From NCBI RefSeq assembly GCF_963662255.1, contig NC_085047.1:110109872-110173871 (forward strand): a DNA stretch of 64,000 bases, given 5' to 3'. Of this stretch, positions 20,475 to 34,621 are shown one piece after another. The notes under the pieces were generated by a model, which had not been told where the DNA came from, did no database searches, and saw only the letters and a list, made by a program, of their open reading frames with translations. Within the stretch, counting starts at the first letter, position 1; each line of letters opens with the position of its first letter. The position numbers and the translations under genes were made by a program. The DNA is from Cinclus cinclus (taxonomy: Eukaryota > Chordata > Aves > Passeriformes > Cinclidae).

Positions 20475-23400
20475 TTCAGACAACCCACTTCCCTCTTTAC
20501 CCGAGTCTTTCCCAGGCACAGAACACCCGATGCTTCACAGCACTGCACCCTCCACTGCAGTTTGCTGAGGGGCCATAAAGCAGTGTCTCTTGCACTGGGC
20601 AGCATTTCACACTGCCTTCAGCCTGCTACAGGGAGCCCAGCTCAGCAGGACTCAGCCAGGCATGATTCCAAAAGCTTTTCATCCCTAGAAGTCACAGCTG
20701 TGTCAGGTGGGAAGTTTCTCCACTGCCTTTACAAGACAAAATACCAAAGAGTATGCATTTGCAAAAACATACAGTAAAACAAATTTCAGTGACACAAGCA
20801 ACCCCTCCAACCTTGTGGGTGCCTTTGTGTATTCCTGGGGTGCTGTCCTACCCTCCCTGATGGGTTTAATGGCCAGGGCTGAGGCAGTCCTTGTCCCATC
20901 TGTCTGCCATGGCCTTTGGCTGGCAGTCACCATCACTGAAAACTTGATGAGAAATCTGGTTGTCCTCTTCAAAGCTTTCTCAAGACACAGCAACTGGATT
21001 AAACCAACCTAAACCCGCATTCCCTCCGAAAGGGATGGCCATGTCTTCCTCCAGTCTAGCTGTGATTTTCCCAGTGCCTTCTCACCTTTGCTGCAGTCCC
21101 TGCAACCAACAGGGAATGGGAGCTGGATGCTGATGGATATGGAGGCAAAAGGAGAAAAAGATCTTCTTTCACCAGATCAGCAAGGCACCGTGTCCCACCC
21201 TGAGGGTGGCAGGAGCTCATGGCTGGAGAAGTGGGCAATCCCATTAATCCATCAGTCATTGGTCCAGCTGAACTAACAGCAAAGTCATATTTGAGTTTAC
21301 AGCTCGAGCACTAATTTAAACTGCTGTTAATTTTTGGGTTGCCTTAGCACCCTGGGGCTGGCAGTGCCCATGCCTGTGCTAAGGGAACAAGGTGCTCCAC
21401 CAGAGAGAGAGAAGGGCTGAGGGTGGCAGCAGTATCTGCACCTGCTGCAAAACCATCTTCTTACTTCATTCTTAGGTGGGGGGATATTTTTAACAGGATC
21501 AGCTCAGTTATATGAGATGTCAAAATGCAGCTTCACAAACAGTTGCATCAGTGCAAACAGTGTGGAAGAAAGCTATGAGGACCTGGGGATGGTGGAGTCC
21601 CTTAGGGCAGCCTCACAGAGGAGCCACAGCACCATGAGGGCCACCAGGTACAACACAGGGGCTCTGGAGTTGTTCAGGAAGGCAGAGGATTCCCTCTCTC
21701 ATCTGGGTGTACAAAAGTGGTGCTACCCATTCCTTTCAGGATTCAATCTGGTTTTCAGGCACGAGCCTTTTCTGTGCCTAGGATCTGTGAAGGACTGACC
21801 AGGATACATGAAAAATCCTCACATTTTCCCCAGCATAATTTTTTTTTTTTAATGTGAGTTAAGAGGTGTGTGCTTTATAGGTGTAAAAACGACAGGCAAA
21901 GGACAAGAAACTATTGCTGCCATTCCTGTGTTTCAGAGGGCAGTAGACAAATCAAACAATTTTTGAATGCAGGACAAAAGCTCCTCCTAAAGGAAGTGTG
22001 CAGGGCTGTGACTCTTTGGTGTTACTCTCATGAGGGAACAGAGAGGATCAAAAGAAGAAACTCTAAAACCCCTGTGACAAATTTACTAGTTTTGTGTATG
22101 AAATATCAGAAACATCTAATTTCTTCACCTTTATCCAAGGATTTCCATAGCTTATTTTTATTGTGTATCCAGGGCAGACTCATGGATAACCACACTTCCT
22201 CATTCCACCAGAAAGCTCATTCAGACTGAAACTTGGACTATTGGTTTTTAATTTTAATGCAGTTTTTCATTTTGATAGCTCTTCCACCTGACATGGAATT
22301 GCCACGCTGCAAATTGAATACAATAAAATTGCTAATCAGCCCATTAGAATATGGTGATGGTATAACATCTATTAGTTGTTGAATAATGTCTTCCTCTAAT
22401 GTATTTTGAATTAAGTCTGCATAATAACAAAATTAATTTAGATAAGTGTGCCTACCCATAAACACAGCGTGCACATGCACACACAGTCTCCTTTTGGAAA
22501 TCTGTACAACTTTTTAACACAGAGACAATCCCATACAAATACCAGGGAAAAAAAGTGTCTTCAAGGATTGAAACAAGCAATTAAATACAAAGGAATTATC
22601 CATGAAGTAAGACAGGTTACAGCAGAGTGCTCTGATCAGGTGTCTTTCATGGGAACACAAAACTATTACAGGCTCCAAACTCACATCATAGTGAATTTCT
22701 CTGACTTCAGTTGCTTCTTATCCCAGAAATCCCTCACACATTTTACTTCCTCAACAGTTAAACCAAACTATTCTCCTGCACTGTCATCTTCTTATACTGT
22801 TTTCTCCTGCTTTTTCCAAGCTCTTGCCTGACAGTTTCTTAGGTTCTTAATTCTGATGTGCACAGGCTACAGATTTTTTCAGCACCCAAAGCAGAGCCTT
22901 TAGCCTGTTTCTTTTAAGGACTTATATAATTTCTTTACCCTAGTGCAAATCTTCCCTCGCTCTGCTTGCAAAGACCCAAAATGTAAACTTTTTTCCCTTG
23001 GCTTCCCCTCCCTGGGGACAGATAATTTCCTATACTGGCAATTTCTCTTGTCAGCATCCTCTAGTGCTACATCCTGAGTGGTTGAAAGCTGCCAAGCCTT
23101 TGTCTGAAGCTTAAAATAGAAAGTAGCAGTGAATCCAAAATGTCTCTTATTTGTCTAATAAAACCTCCTAGTCATTATAAAATAAGAATTGTTGAAGTCC
23201 TTATGGGGATATTTCTCCCTACCCATAAACACATGTTTTTATATTCAGCAGAATCAATCTTCATGGTAAGACAAAAGAAATATAGTGGCCATGTTGTAAA
23301 GTCCTGTAAATTGGATGAGTTGGTTTTCTTATAGGAATCGTAGGATTTTAAATAGGTCAAAGTTCAGACTTATCCAATAATGTGCAATGAGAACATAATA

Positions 23401-25433
23401 ATATAGAACTTCCTTATAAAATGGTACAGCCTGCTATGAGCGAAACTGTGGTTAGAATCTTAATAGCAGTTTGATGTTCTTATATGGGAAAGGATAGTCC
23501 AGGAGGATTTGTAGCCTTAAGTGTTTGAGAAAACTGTCTCTGGGCATATCTACACCTTTCTGCATCTAAATATTTCCAGGAATCATGTTCTCAGTGAACC
23601 TACATCTCCTACAAACCTGCACTGGTGCCGCTTTGGGGATGGGTTTCAGGGTAATCTACTTGCAAGAAACATTAGGACTGCAATATACACAGGTAAGAAA
23701 TGGAACAATACAGTTGAAATGGGCAAAGATGATTCAGTTCTATCTGAGGAGAGTTGCTTTATATTCTCAGTCAGTTTAACAATCCTTTCATCTTTCAAGG
23801 AAATTATAACTATGATACATTGGGACAAAGTTAGCAACTTCTTTTTTATCTAAGTTCTATTATTGGTGGTTGTCACAGCCATTCAAGGACCTCCTGGGAA
23901 CCAAAATGGACAATTGCATCCTCCTCTCTCTGCCAGCAAGAGGCTGGGTATCATTAACAATGCTTAAATTAATAGTGAATTTTGGAGGGAGTAAATGTTC
24001 CCCTGCAGGAAACCACGGATGAAGAGACAGGATATACATTTCAGTTCAAAGCCCTGCCTATGAGTGCAGGTCTGTGACATTTTCCTGTTCAAAATTAGAC
24101 ATTCATAAGTTCACTGCAGCAAGGTGCACATTATTGTTTTGGTCTATGGAATCAATAGCTACGAGGGAGGGGGTGGAAGGTGGCTTTTTGAAAAAGGAAG
24201 TGTTTTTCACAATGGAAAGAAATCGATAACATGTAATAAGTGGCTGTAGGTGGTTCCCTGCTCTTGCTCCTTTTTGTGCAATATAGGTCTCAGGGCTCTG
24301 AAAGAACTGGAACACAGGGTGAGGTCTTTATCAAACTTTGTATTACTGTGGATAACAGCATCCAAATTTTGCCATATTATGTGAGCAGTGGAGATTTAGA
24401 AGCAAAATAGCTTGAGCTTAGTCCAGGTGAGGTCAAAGTGGTGCTGGAAAACAGAGGGGAAGGCTGGCTTGTGGCCAGATGCAGCCCACCAAAACTTTAT
24501 GTGCAGGCAGACAGGGATTTCATATCTGTGGCTGAGAGCCAGCAGATCTTGGAGGCTGCAGGGATTCTGCTGGCAGCAGCAGACAAGGGGCTACCCTGAG
24601 TGTCCTGGTACTCCAGGTATGGAGAAAAGTTCTGATTCCAGCTGAATGCAGCCTGGACTCCTGGAGTTACCAGAGCTCAGGGCATCCTGTAGCAGTGCAT
24701 TCCTGCTCCTCACTGCCCCTCCCTGTCATCCAGAGTACATTTAACATGGCAGTGAGAAATCACCTCATGGGTGCCACTCCACTGAGGCTTAAAGGACTCA
24801 GCAGAGGATGGAAAGAATGGGAGGCAAACAGCCTGACACTTTTTTTTTCAGGAAACTGGGAGATTGAATCATGCAGGAGCTGGGTATCTTGTGGCCGGAC
24901 CTTTTCCTGCAAGATGCAGCACAGTTCTGACCAAGGCAGTGCTCACTCCAGGCTGAACTCTGATCCAGAGGAAACACACAAAATTTCTGAACTTATGCTG
25001 TGGTCAGTAAGCCAGATTGACACAGAGATACTTACTGCAAATGACTTTTGTCACTGCCAGGTTCCCTCTACTAAAGAAACAAAACTCTGGAACCACTGGT
25101 GTTGGGGTAAATGCCAGGGTTATCCCTAAATCTCTCAGAGAGGTTGTATGTGCAGTCTGGGGTAGGATGGTGACCAGAGAAACAACTCACCACCTCTCTG
25201 AGACTGAAGGAAGAAGCAGCGACATGTCATGTGTTATCTCTCTTAAGGCTGGTCAAAGCTGCTGTATTGTTCCATTCTAAAGTGGGCCACACTGGTTGAC
25301 ACACAGCAGTGTGATTTGGAGACTATGTAACTGCAGCACAGCCTGCCTGCTTTCCACATCATCACCTGGGATGAAGAAAGAATCTGCAAATCTCCTCCAC
25401 TGTCTGTCCACTGCAGCTTCATTCCTTCTTAAG
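20475..25433. other. Unique non-coding stretch
   Basis: No gene or TE is recognised over 5 kb. The longest frames (22448-22831 and 24695-25129 plus) have no conserved motif and no flanking acceptor/donor pair I would trust. A T11 run lies near 21839. Confidence 0.5.
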
Positions 25434-25682
25434 TCACAGAATGGTTTGGGTTGGAAGGGAGCTTAAAGACCGCCCAGTCAGTTCCGACCTGCCAAGGGAA
25501 GGGACACCTTCCACTAGGCCAGGTTTCTCAGAGTCCCATCCAACCTGGCCCTGAACCCTTCCAAGGATGGGGCATCCATGACTTCTCTGGGCAACCTGTG
25601 CCAGTGCCTCATCACCCTCACAGTCAAAAATTTCTTCCTGATGCCTCCTCTAAGCCTACCCTCCTTCAGTTCTACCAATACT
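25434..25682 (-). mobile_element. CR1 LINE 3' end with RT C-terminal remnant
   Basis: The left edge TCACAGAATGGTTTGGGTTG is a CR1 tail in reverse complement; TTAAAGACC, GGGCAACCTGTGCCAGTGCC and AATTTCTTCCTGATG follow. Read on the minus strand, 25514-25682 still encodes a recognisable CR1 polymerase C-terminus (LKEGRLRGGIRKKFLTVRV, then RLPREVMDAPSLEGFRARLD). It is 5'-truncated near 25682, where homology stops. This is the best-preserved CR1 coding scrap in the window, but only about 55 codons remain, so it is non-functional. Confidence 0.93.
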
Positions 25683-26980
25683 GGTGAAACCCCAGAAAAT
25701 TTTGTCAGGTTCTCATTTAAGTAACTCCTAATGAGCACTTTGAGCACGTGCCTGGATAAAACTTCTTGTCAGGCTTCAGAACCTGGGATGGCGATCATCC
25801 ATCCAGCCTGTGACCACCTGAGCAGAAACAAAACCCTTCCTACCCAGCTCACTCATCTTCCCCCTCAGCGGCACCAGCAGAAGCCAACTTCTAGTAAATC
25901 AGTGCTTTTCTAGCTCCTCCTTGTTAACCTTCACTAACATTTTGCCCCACTCATGATTCACCTTTTTCCAGTGGTATTTCCATACTTTAGAATGATGTTA
26001 TCGTTATTTTGTCTCCCTCCTTGCTTAAATTTACATTTTTCTCTTGTATTCGAAGTCAGTTCCTCTACTTCCAGCTGAACTGAGCTCAATTTGAATGACT
26101 TTAAGCAGATATCATTGTAATTATAGCCTCCTTCTCCTGACCCACTTTGCACACATTTTATCATAGATCAACAACTTCTACCTTTCTTTAGAAGCTGGAC
26201 AAGCTGATGAGCTCAGAGTATAAAAGTAGTGTGAAAGGTGGTCTTGGAAGGAATAAGAAGGATGAAGTGTACGGCTTTGGCCCCTCTCTGAGGAAAAAGC
26301 TAATTGAAAACCAGTGATTTTCATGCTGTCAAAGAAACTCAATCAGTAACAGGCAAGAAATAATCCTCTTATATAACAGGTCAAATAATAATATGTCATC
26401 AGGGTGATTTTAACTTCATTAGAATTTGTCCCTTGATAAGTGACATTTTAATTATGTGATCAGGTAATAAAATAATACACGCCTGAAAACTTATGGCCAA
26501 CTCACGCATAATTAAAGGTCCTAAATTAACCCTGGATGATAGGGTAGAACCTAATCTGAGATAGAAAATACTCTACTGGACATTTTTCACACGCCTGTTT
26601 TGGAGTTCTGAACTCATGATTCAATTTGGCAAAATAACTGACAGGGTGACATCAATCTAACCCATAAAATAAACAATAAAGGGAACAAATGCTGGGGTGA
26701 CTTTTTCAAGCATTTCTATGAAGTGGAGATGCAGATTATGCAGGACTAGGTATGAGGACCCTGATGTGAAGACAGGGCTTGAGTACTTTAACTTGTGCAT
26801 TAAATATTTGAATATGCCTGTCTGATATGGAAGTGACTTTAGATTATCTGCATTTTTACATAGTGACCTATAGAAATAAATAAAAAGATTTAAGAAATGA
26901 AACTATTTCTGATCTGTTAAACTCTTAAAACTACTTGATTTTAGAGCAATTTGTTGGAGCGAAATTCTGGGAGGAAAGGA
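25683..26980. other. Unique AT-rich stretch
   Basis: No gene or TE is recognised. Confidence 0.5.
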
Positions 26981-27277
26981 AAAAGGCAAGGCAAGGCAAG
27001 GCAAGGCAAGGCAAGGCAAGGCAAGGCAAGGCAAGGCAAGGCAAGGCAAGGCAAGGCAAGGCAAGGCAAGGCAAGGAAAGGCAAGGAAAGGAAAGGAAAG
27101 GAAAGGAAAGGAAAGGAAAGGAAAGGAAAGGAAAGGAAAGGAAAGGAAAGGAAAGGAAAGGAAAGGAAAGGAAAGGAAAGGAAAGGAAAGGAAAGGAAAG
27201 GAAAGGAAAGGAAAGGAAAGGAAAGGAAAGGAAAGGAAAGGAAAGGAAAGGAAAGGAAAGGAAAGGAAAGGAAAGGA
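26981..27277. repeat. Compound (GCAAG)n-(GAAAG)n pentanucleotide array
   Basis: From 26986 come 18 GCAAG units, then a switch zone GAAAG-GCAAG (27076-27085), then 38 uninterrupted GAAAG units to 27275. From 27083 to 27277 the + strand is purely purine (195 bp). The 134-146 codon frames open on both strands across it are products of a stop-free pentamer, not genes. Confidence 0.98.
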
Positions 27278-30200
27278 CTGTGCTGGTCAGGAAACTCGGT
27301 GCAAATCCTAAACTCCAAAGGCAGAGAGCTCCAGAATTCAACCACTCTGGCCTAAACAACACAAGTCTCATCTAACTTATAAACATCTCCAAAGTATTTA
27401 TTGCTGTAGTATCTGGACCATGCACATAGATTCTGGGATACAGTGGGATATGTCCAAAAGAGCTGATGAATTTCCTGTTCATATGCTGTACTGCCCTTTG
27501 GCTTCACCATTACATCTAAAATAATGGGAGTTACTCTGTGATCACAAGCATATAGCTCACAAATGTGGTGTCCTAATGTGACTTTAATGACAGCATTCAG
27601 GTAAGAGTTACTGTGGCTTAGATTTACTTTTTTTTTCTGCAGCTCCTCAAACATATCTCAGGAGAAGAACCTCTGGCTACACTGATCCTTTCACATCCTG
27701 CTGCTCCTAAACAACAAATTTGGGTAGCAGCAACCCCAAGAGTAAAAATGGAAGAAAAAAATATTGGAAGAAAAAAATATTCTGTTTCAAAGGCGTCCAT
27801 GTGAATGTGTCACTGTTTTTATCCTGCAGAATTTGAAGCTATTAGGGAGCTTTGATGTTCAGTGGGGAGACACAGACCAGACAAGGGTGGGACTGGTTTA
27901 GCCTGGCCTATTTTTTTTTTCTATTTTATGTCTAAAGGGAGTATAAATATCCCCATACCACCCAGGAACCAGCAGATTCTGCACATTTCAGCTACCCCCA
28001 AACCATAGTATGTCCTCCAGCAGTCTGTCTCTGAGTGTAAGCAAATGCAGTGTCCAAATGTTGAAAGATATGGAAGTTATCCCCAAAATGAACCAGATAC
28101 AGGGAGACAAGGGTAAATTTATGTATTAGAAAGACGGGTGCCCAAGTGGCAGTCTAGTGGTGGTGCTTCTTCAAAAATGAAGCAAGCAGTGAGAATCAGA
28201 ATGGTTCTGAAGTGCAAAGTATATAATAAAAATTGTCATTTATTAATAGCACTTCTGGGAACTCCCTGCGAATTGTATCTGTCAGCAGTGATATCTGCAC
28301 ATCAAACTAACTCCCTCTTTTTCTTCTGTGGCAAAAAAAGCTTCATTATTGTTCTTGCTGCTGTGATCCCCTCCCAGGCTGCTCTGATACATCCCTCCTT
28401 TTGGAATAAATCCCTTCCCAGGCCATCTGTCCTTATACTCCTGCTCCTCCCCAGCCCCTCCCTTACCCACTGCTTCTCACATACAGCCTGAACCAGAGGC
28501 TCCTTAGCACCATTCCCAAGTCTGCTGTGATAAACTCTGTGTGGAGGGGGATTTTGGAGGTCACGGACTCTTCTGGTGGCCCAGAGTACCCAAGCGATGT
28601 GGCTGAGGTTGCAAGAGACACTGATGGAACATGTCAGCATCATCTTGCTGGTGCCAGGCCAGCCTGGAGTCCAGCATCCCCTGTGCTTGAGGGTTTTTAC
28701 GAGACAGCTTCTTCCAGGTTTGTTTTCCTTTTTTTTTTCTTTTAAACTAGACAGCTCTGATCCACATGCTGGTTCTGGAGGCATTTTCCCAAATAAAGTT
28801 TCACACTTGTCTCTCTGCAGATATTAACTGGCAATCTGATGTGATCCCACAGCCCATGGGCAGTGTAAGGAAAGGCAGAAAGGAGCTTCCATCAGAGCTG
28901 GACAATGTGGAAAAGGAGGGAACCTCCTGGAAAGCAGGCTCAGGGCACCTCCAGGGCTGGCAGCTCCCAGCACAATGGATGCTGTAAGAGATGGAAAGGA
29001 GTAAGAATCCTGAGTCTGGGCCAGTGGGACACGACACTGGAGAACAGAGGTAACAGAAAATACTGCTTAAGTTGGGGTAGCAGGATTCTGTGGGTGAGGG
29101 GCACAACGTAAATTCAAGTGTTTGATCTGGTTTCCTTTCAGAGTACAGATCTTTGTGAAATCTGCCTCCTCTCAGGCAGTGTTGGCCAGCCGTCCTGCGG
29201 GGAGCCAGCATTGTGTCACACACTCTGCACTGGCAGGAGGTGGCCAGGCAGGCAGGACAGTCACCCATTAATGGCAGGCAGCAATATTTAAAGGAATCAT
29301 TATGTGGATCAGCATAAAACTCTTGTTGACATTAACAACATAGTCACTAAAACTGACCCTGTTTCAAGCTATTCATTATAGCTGATGACCAAATCCAGCC
29401 AACAGCACTTAATCAGGGCTGGTGTGGGTTTGTGTCTTCTGCAGACAAAGCTTACCTGATTTCAAACACTCTGTGAACATATTGACACAACCAACTGGAG
29501 CTGACTGGTTCCGTTTGCTCCCATTACAGTTCCAAACCCACACGTTCACGTCACACCTCTCCCAGCCATGCAGCCTGTGGTGCAACCCCTCACACAAATT
29601 CAGAGCACCAGCAGCTGGCTGCTCTGTGAGTGCAGCACCCTGGGTGGCACCTCATGAGTCCAGTCTTGCTTCCAGCAGGTGGGAAATGGCCCTGAGCTGG
29701 TCACAGCTGTAATCAGGTGGATGCCTGAGTGCAACTGCAAGATTCCAAGTAAGGACAGAAGGAGAATTTATACCAAGAGCCCCTCAGAACACTAAATCGC
29801 TAAGGTGGACACCCATTCCTAATAGCTTTTGAAGAATTTGGTATGGTGTAGAAGGCTTTAAGACTAATCAGCCTCTAAAACATGTATGCAAAGGGGCAGA
29901 CCCCAGTGAAGGAAAGGCTGCAGTATGAATTCACACCTCTTCCAAGCAGAATGAATCCACACAGGACAGAACCCTCAAAACAAAACTTCCCCGAGTGGTC
30001 AAATCAGCACAGCTTAAGAAATATTTGACCCCTAAAAGAGAGGGTTTTTGCGCCTCAACTGCTGTGATACAAACTTGTGGTGCATTCTCTCCTGGTCCAC
30101 TGCAAATCACACTTGCTTGAGATGCTTGCTTTTATACTTTAATTTGCATTTGCAATGGTCTAGAAGTACATGCACCACCATTTACCATGTCTCTTATGGG

Positions 30201-32714
30201 AAAAAACTGCTCCGATGTGATTTCCAAGGGACCAAGTCACTACAACAGCAGATGTGAAACTGGCAAAGAAAACTGCTGCTGGATTTTTTTAACCTTTGTA
30301 TCTGTCTGTCTATATCCTTCATTTGACCTCCTACTCTCCCTTCTGTACCCCCTTGAGCTCTCAATTTTTTAATCCTAACAAGGTCACAGTTTTGCTTGGT
30401 GGCTTCAGATCCAGCACTCTCCCTGCCAACCACCAGCCAGCTAATTGTTCCACTCCTTACTGTTCTCAAGGTCTCAGGATGTGTCACCACCCCCCTGACC
30501 TCCAGGGCACTCTCAGTCTCTTACAAGTGGAAGCTTGCAGCCATCTCTGTCTAAAACCTCCTCCTCATCTGTACTGCAGAAGCATCAGAAGGACCCAGGG
30601 AGGATCAAGGCCCCGTTGTGCTCAGATCTGCATAAACACCCGGTGAGAGACAGCTCCTGCCCTCCTGAGGTTATGGGCTGAAAGGGAAAGCAGGAGAGGG
30701 AAAGCGAGTGGGAGACACGGAAGCGGAGTATTCATGATGATGCAAGTCACATCGCTTGCTAGTCTCTCTCTTTGTTGTTTTTTTTTTTAATTTTTATCCC
30801 CCCTCCAAATGAAAATAAAAGAAGTTATTGGCTTGTTTTTGGGAGTGTTGGAAATTACTATTTGCAAAAGCGATCATCTGTTCTCATTTGCCTTGGTGCT
30901 GTGCCAGCGCTGCTCTGGGCTGCGCTTCCTGAGGAGGTCCTGAGGCTGTGCAGGAATAACAGCACGGAAGCACCAGGAGATGAAGTGGAGCCCCTTGGTT
31001 GCCCTCTTGCCCCATCAGAGCTGGCTGCAGCCTGGCAGTCATCCCACCCACGGCAAGCTCAGTGCAGTGGAGCGGATTGTGCCCTGCCAGACACCAGCCC
31101 AGGGCTGCAGAGGAGGGAGGGACCACAGCCCCTCCCTTACCTTCCTTACAACTCAGAAGGGAGGGAGCATCCCTGACAGATCACCGCGCGCACACATGCC
31201 AAGGGAGAAAGAAAGTTCTGAGAGCTGGAAAAATTGCCCTGAAGTAGGCTGTGACAGCATTTCAGTCTAACTGTAAGGAGAATAATTTATTCTGCATTTT
31301 CTCAGGCAACAGAAGAGTACCAGCCTTACAGAACTGCAAGGACGAAGGACAGCCTGTCCTGTCCTGATGCAGAAAAGTCCTACCTTTAAAGTGAGGCTTC
31401 AGAATGGTGTGTGAGAGCTTGATTTGCATCCAGAGTGGGAACATGCTTGCCAGCCATCAGGCTGATGTGATTTGAAGCAGCTGAGATATTAAATGCACTA
31501 AACCAGAATGTATAATAGCCATGCTGGCAGACCTTTAATTATTGTCATGCTTGTGGGCACTGATATCATTCAAATTAAAAGCTTTCCCCACTACTTGCAT
31601 TTTTTTAATATGTTGATGTACTCTGCACTGATGGATTGTCCTCTATTGTCCTTCTCTCACAAAATGCTTGGAAGAATTTGCTTCAGTGCAGAAATAAAAA
31701 TTATTGGCACTCACTTGCCTTATTTTTGGAGCTGGTTTTGTTTTGTTTTAAAGCACAGACCCACTAGCTATGAAAACATTTTGGTGAGTTTGGGGGGTGG
31801 GTAGCGGTGATTCCTCAGTCACCAGTTCTCTGTCTCAGAAAGAGCAGGAATGCTCCATATTAATAGCAAGACTGAAGCACTGGTACAACCTTCCCTGGAG
31901 CAGTGCCTTTGACGGTGCTGGCTGAAGACACAGCAAAGTTTCCTTGCTTCACAGATGTTCTAATTTTCCTCTCTCAGCTGGTCCAGGGACAGATATTTTT
32001 TGCCAGCCCCATGCTCAGATGCAGCACCAGAAAGCTTGAGCAGTTCTGAAGTTGAATCAACTTCCCTGTTCACACCGTTGTCACTGATTCCAGAACTTGT
32101 CTAGTGCTGTGATAAGGCTGCTCCCTCGCCCAGTGTAATTCTGGAACAAGTAGAACTGTTTTAAGCAGAATGAGCACAGCGCAAAATTCTCATAAGGAAA
32201 TTTGCTCACAGCCTTTCCTGAGATGGAATACCCCTAAAAGATAGGCAAATGAATATTCTTGTTTATTTCCCCTGGTGACAGGCATAGCAAAGCATATCTC
32301 CATCACATGGAGGCTCATTTGCTGGAGGTGCAGCACTCATGTCTTCCACACTGCATCCAAATTACACTGATTTGCCCCAGCTGACCCAAAACTCCTCAGA
32401 ACTTTTTCAGCATTCTGCAGCTCCATTTGCTGTACGTGTTATGCAGCTTGTTTTATCTTTGGGACAGTGGTGGGGCACAGCTAGGAAGGAGTGGGGCTCA
32501 AACTAGGACAGTGCTTGCCTTTCCCTCACCTCTCCCTAGCTGTGAGCCTCAGCCTCTGCAGAGCCCAGAGGAACACCATTGCTTCAAGGGGAAGGTCGTG
32601 CCTTGTAGCCCATTTTACCCATTGGAGACTTGATCTAATTGCCTGCATGCAGGACCAGGAGCCAGAAACCCTCTGTGTTTATAAAACTGACTGCAGCACT
32701 AAATCTTTCACCAG
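27278..32714. other. Unique non-coding stretch, locally GC-rich
   Basis: This 5.4-kb stretch has no recognised TE. GC-richer islands lie at about 28300-29270 and 30400-31200. In the first, two consecutive minus-strand ATG-initiated frames (28302-28784, 160 codons; 28801-29268, 155 codons) are open, but their peptides show no family signature. T-rich runs lie near 28727 and 30777. No CpG island of promoter type is seen. Confidence 0.45.
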
Positions 32715-32840
32715 CCTTGAGGAATTCACTTCACCTTTCTGCCTTAGTTTCCCGGTGTGCAAAAACGAGATAATGTTTACTTTCCTTCCAGGGACATTGC
32801 AAGGATTAATTACTTAACTGAGTTCATTAGAAAGGTGAAA
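32715..32840 (+). mobile_element. MIR-like tRNA-derived SINE fragment
   Basis: CCTTGAGGAATTCACTTCACC, then CTGCCTTAGTTTCCC, GTGCAAAAACGAGATAATG, CATTGCAAGGATTAATTA and AGAAAGGTGAAAAGC, follow the order of the MIR/CORE-SINE body (gaccttgggcaagtcactt, cctcagtttccc, gtaaaatggggataat, gttgtgaggatta). Divergence is high, consistent with an ancient amniote insertion. Confidence 0.8.
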
Positions 32841-34616
32841 AGCATTTTAGACATGGTAAATATTGTTTCTTTTCTTTTCCCCTTCTTTTCCCCTTCTACT
32901 TTGCACAAGTGATTTGAGAAGCTTTAAACCAAAGACAAAACCAAAGCTGAGGATATTAGCTAACTCAAAACCACCAGGATGTATGAGTGCTGAGGGGTAT
33001 CACTGTAAGAGGGAATGGTTTGCAAACACAAAACCTTTCAGCCCTTTGGCAGCCAGATGAGGTGAAAATGAACAGCATGTGGTGGTCAGATAGGATCTCT
33101 TCCTTTGCTACTGGCTCAAGCCCAGTCGTCCTGACTGGTGGCAACTGAATCCAGTCAACCTGGCAACATGTATAACATGGACCTTACTGGTCTCAGTGGA
33201 AAATACACTATCCCGGTTGGCCTTACAGAAGAATGAACAACTTCAGTGCTGCCTCTGGTGGTTTTGAGACAGACCAACAATAGCTAAGGAAATTTGCTCT
33301 TTCCCTGCTCAGGCTAGATCCAGTCTTTGCACTAAAGGCAGGATCACACAGCTATTACCCCTGTTTTTCACCAGCGTTACTTTAAATTAAAATAATTCAG
33401 AAGTAAATACTGAGGACACAAAATTAGTTGCTACCACAGAGAAGATGAGAATCTCCTCAGGAGATCAGGATGAGCAGCAGCACTAACTCCTGTCAAAAAT
33501 AAAAAAGGAGAGGAGGAAGTAAATGAGAAGCAGCTGCTCTCCTAAAATGTCATTTAAAGAGGTAAACTTAGCAGAACAAAGCCAATTACACCACTTACCC
33601 TTGGAAGTGCTGTTCTGGAACTTCTCAAGATGTTGTAGCCGATTTGGCATAAAGGCAGCATTAACAGAGCATCTACAGCAATGACCAGCCAGTCTCTTTT
33701 GTGTGTAGTAAAGTCTGGGAGGCATCACTACCCTCAGGGATCACCCAGCTCCCCACTGCAGTGAGGTCTTTCCAGCTGTGCTGAAGGAGCAGCTCTTGTG
33801 TGCACTTTCTAACCCACAGCAGGAAAGGTCAGGCACAACTAGGCTGAGTTTTTTTGCCCAAAGTAAAACAGGGGAAGTTTACGAAAGCTGTTTTCCTGCC
33901 AAACCTGCCAAGAAGGGGTTTCAATCAACCAGCAAGGTGCTAAAGACTATTTGCTCACTGCCACTACTAGATCCAAATGGTGGTGTCAATTTATAGCTGT
34001 GTGATGTGAGAGCAAGCAGAGGTGAAGCTGAATCATCAACAGCTGGAAAAAGAGGCAATGCTTCCACTGTTCTCTTAGTGGCTCAGCCCCTTGCACAGCT
34101 CCCACTCAGTTTGCTCACGTCTTCCCCACTCGCCTTCTCTCCGCCCTGTATTTGTACCCCCTGTGCTGAGATGTACCTGCACCTAGACTGGCACACACAT
34201 TTTGGCTCTAAATGCCAGGACCACTTAGTGGTCCTGTATCTCCTGATTCTCATATCAGCGTAACGCAGGAGTAATCCTAAAGGAGATTCACAAGGGCAAA
34301 AACAGTGACAAATGAGTGGAATCAAAAGGAAGTCCAATTTATAGAGGCTGAAAGCTGATTTTCTTTTGAATGAAGGCTAATCCAATCAAAAGTAAGAAGC
34401 TTTCAGATTTTGGGATTTCTAAGAAAGATTTTTTTTTTTTTTGGATATGAAGAGCTGATCATTCCCGGCTGTCACAGACAGTGCAGATGATGAAAGCAAT
34501 GTGTGTATTGGCTAGCTCCAGCTGAGGGTCTAACCAAGTGGAATAAACATTGTTCTGAAGAACCCTGCATTGAGTTTACAGGCTGAGAAAAATCCACATG
34601 ACAGGTCTTGGTGTAA
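32841..34616. other. Unique non-coding stretch
   Basis: No gene or TE is recognised. T-rich and A-rich runs occur, for example the T14-15 run near 34429. Confidence 0.5.
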
Positions 34617-34621
34617 CCTTC
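34617..34621. repeat. 5' target-site duplication (CCTTC)
   Basis: Directly precedes the TG of the solo LTR and is identical to 35276-35280. Confidence 0.9.

Noticed and set aside
26931..27375. 134-146 codon ORFs on both strands (Lys/Gly/Glu/Arg or Leu/Ser/Phe/Pro repeats)
   Set aside because: They are translations of a stop-free pentanucleotide microsatellite, open in several frames at once.
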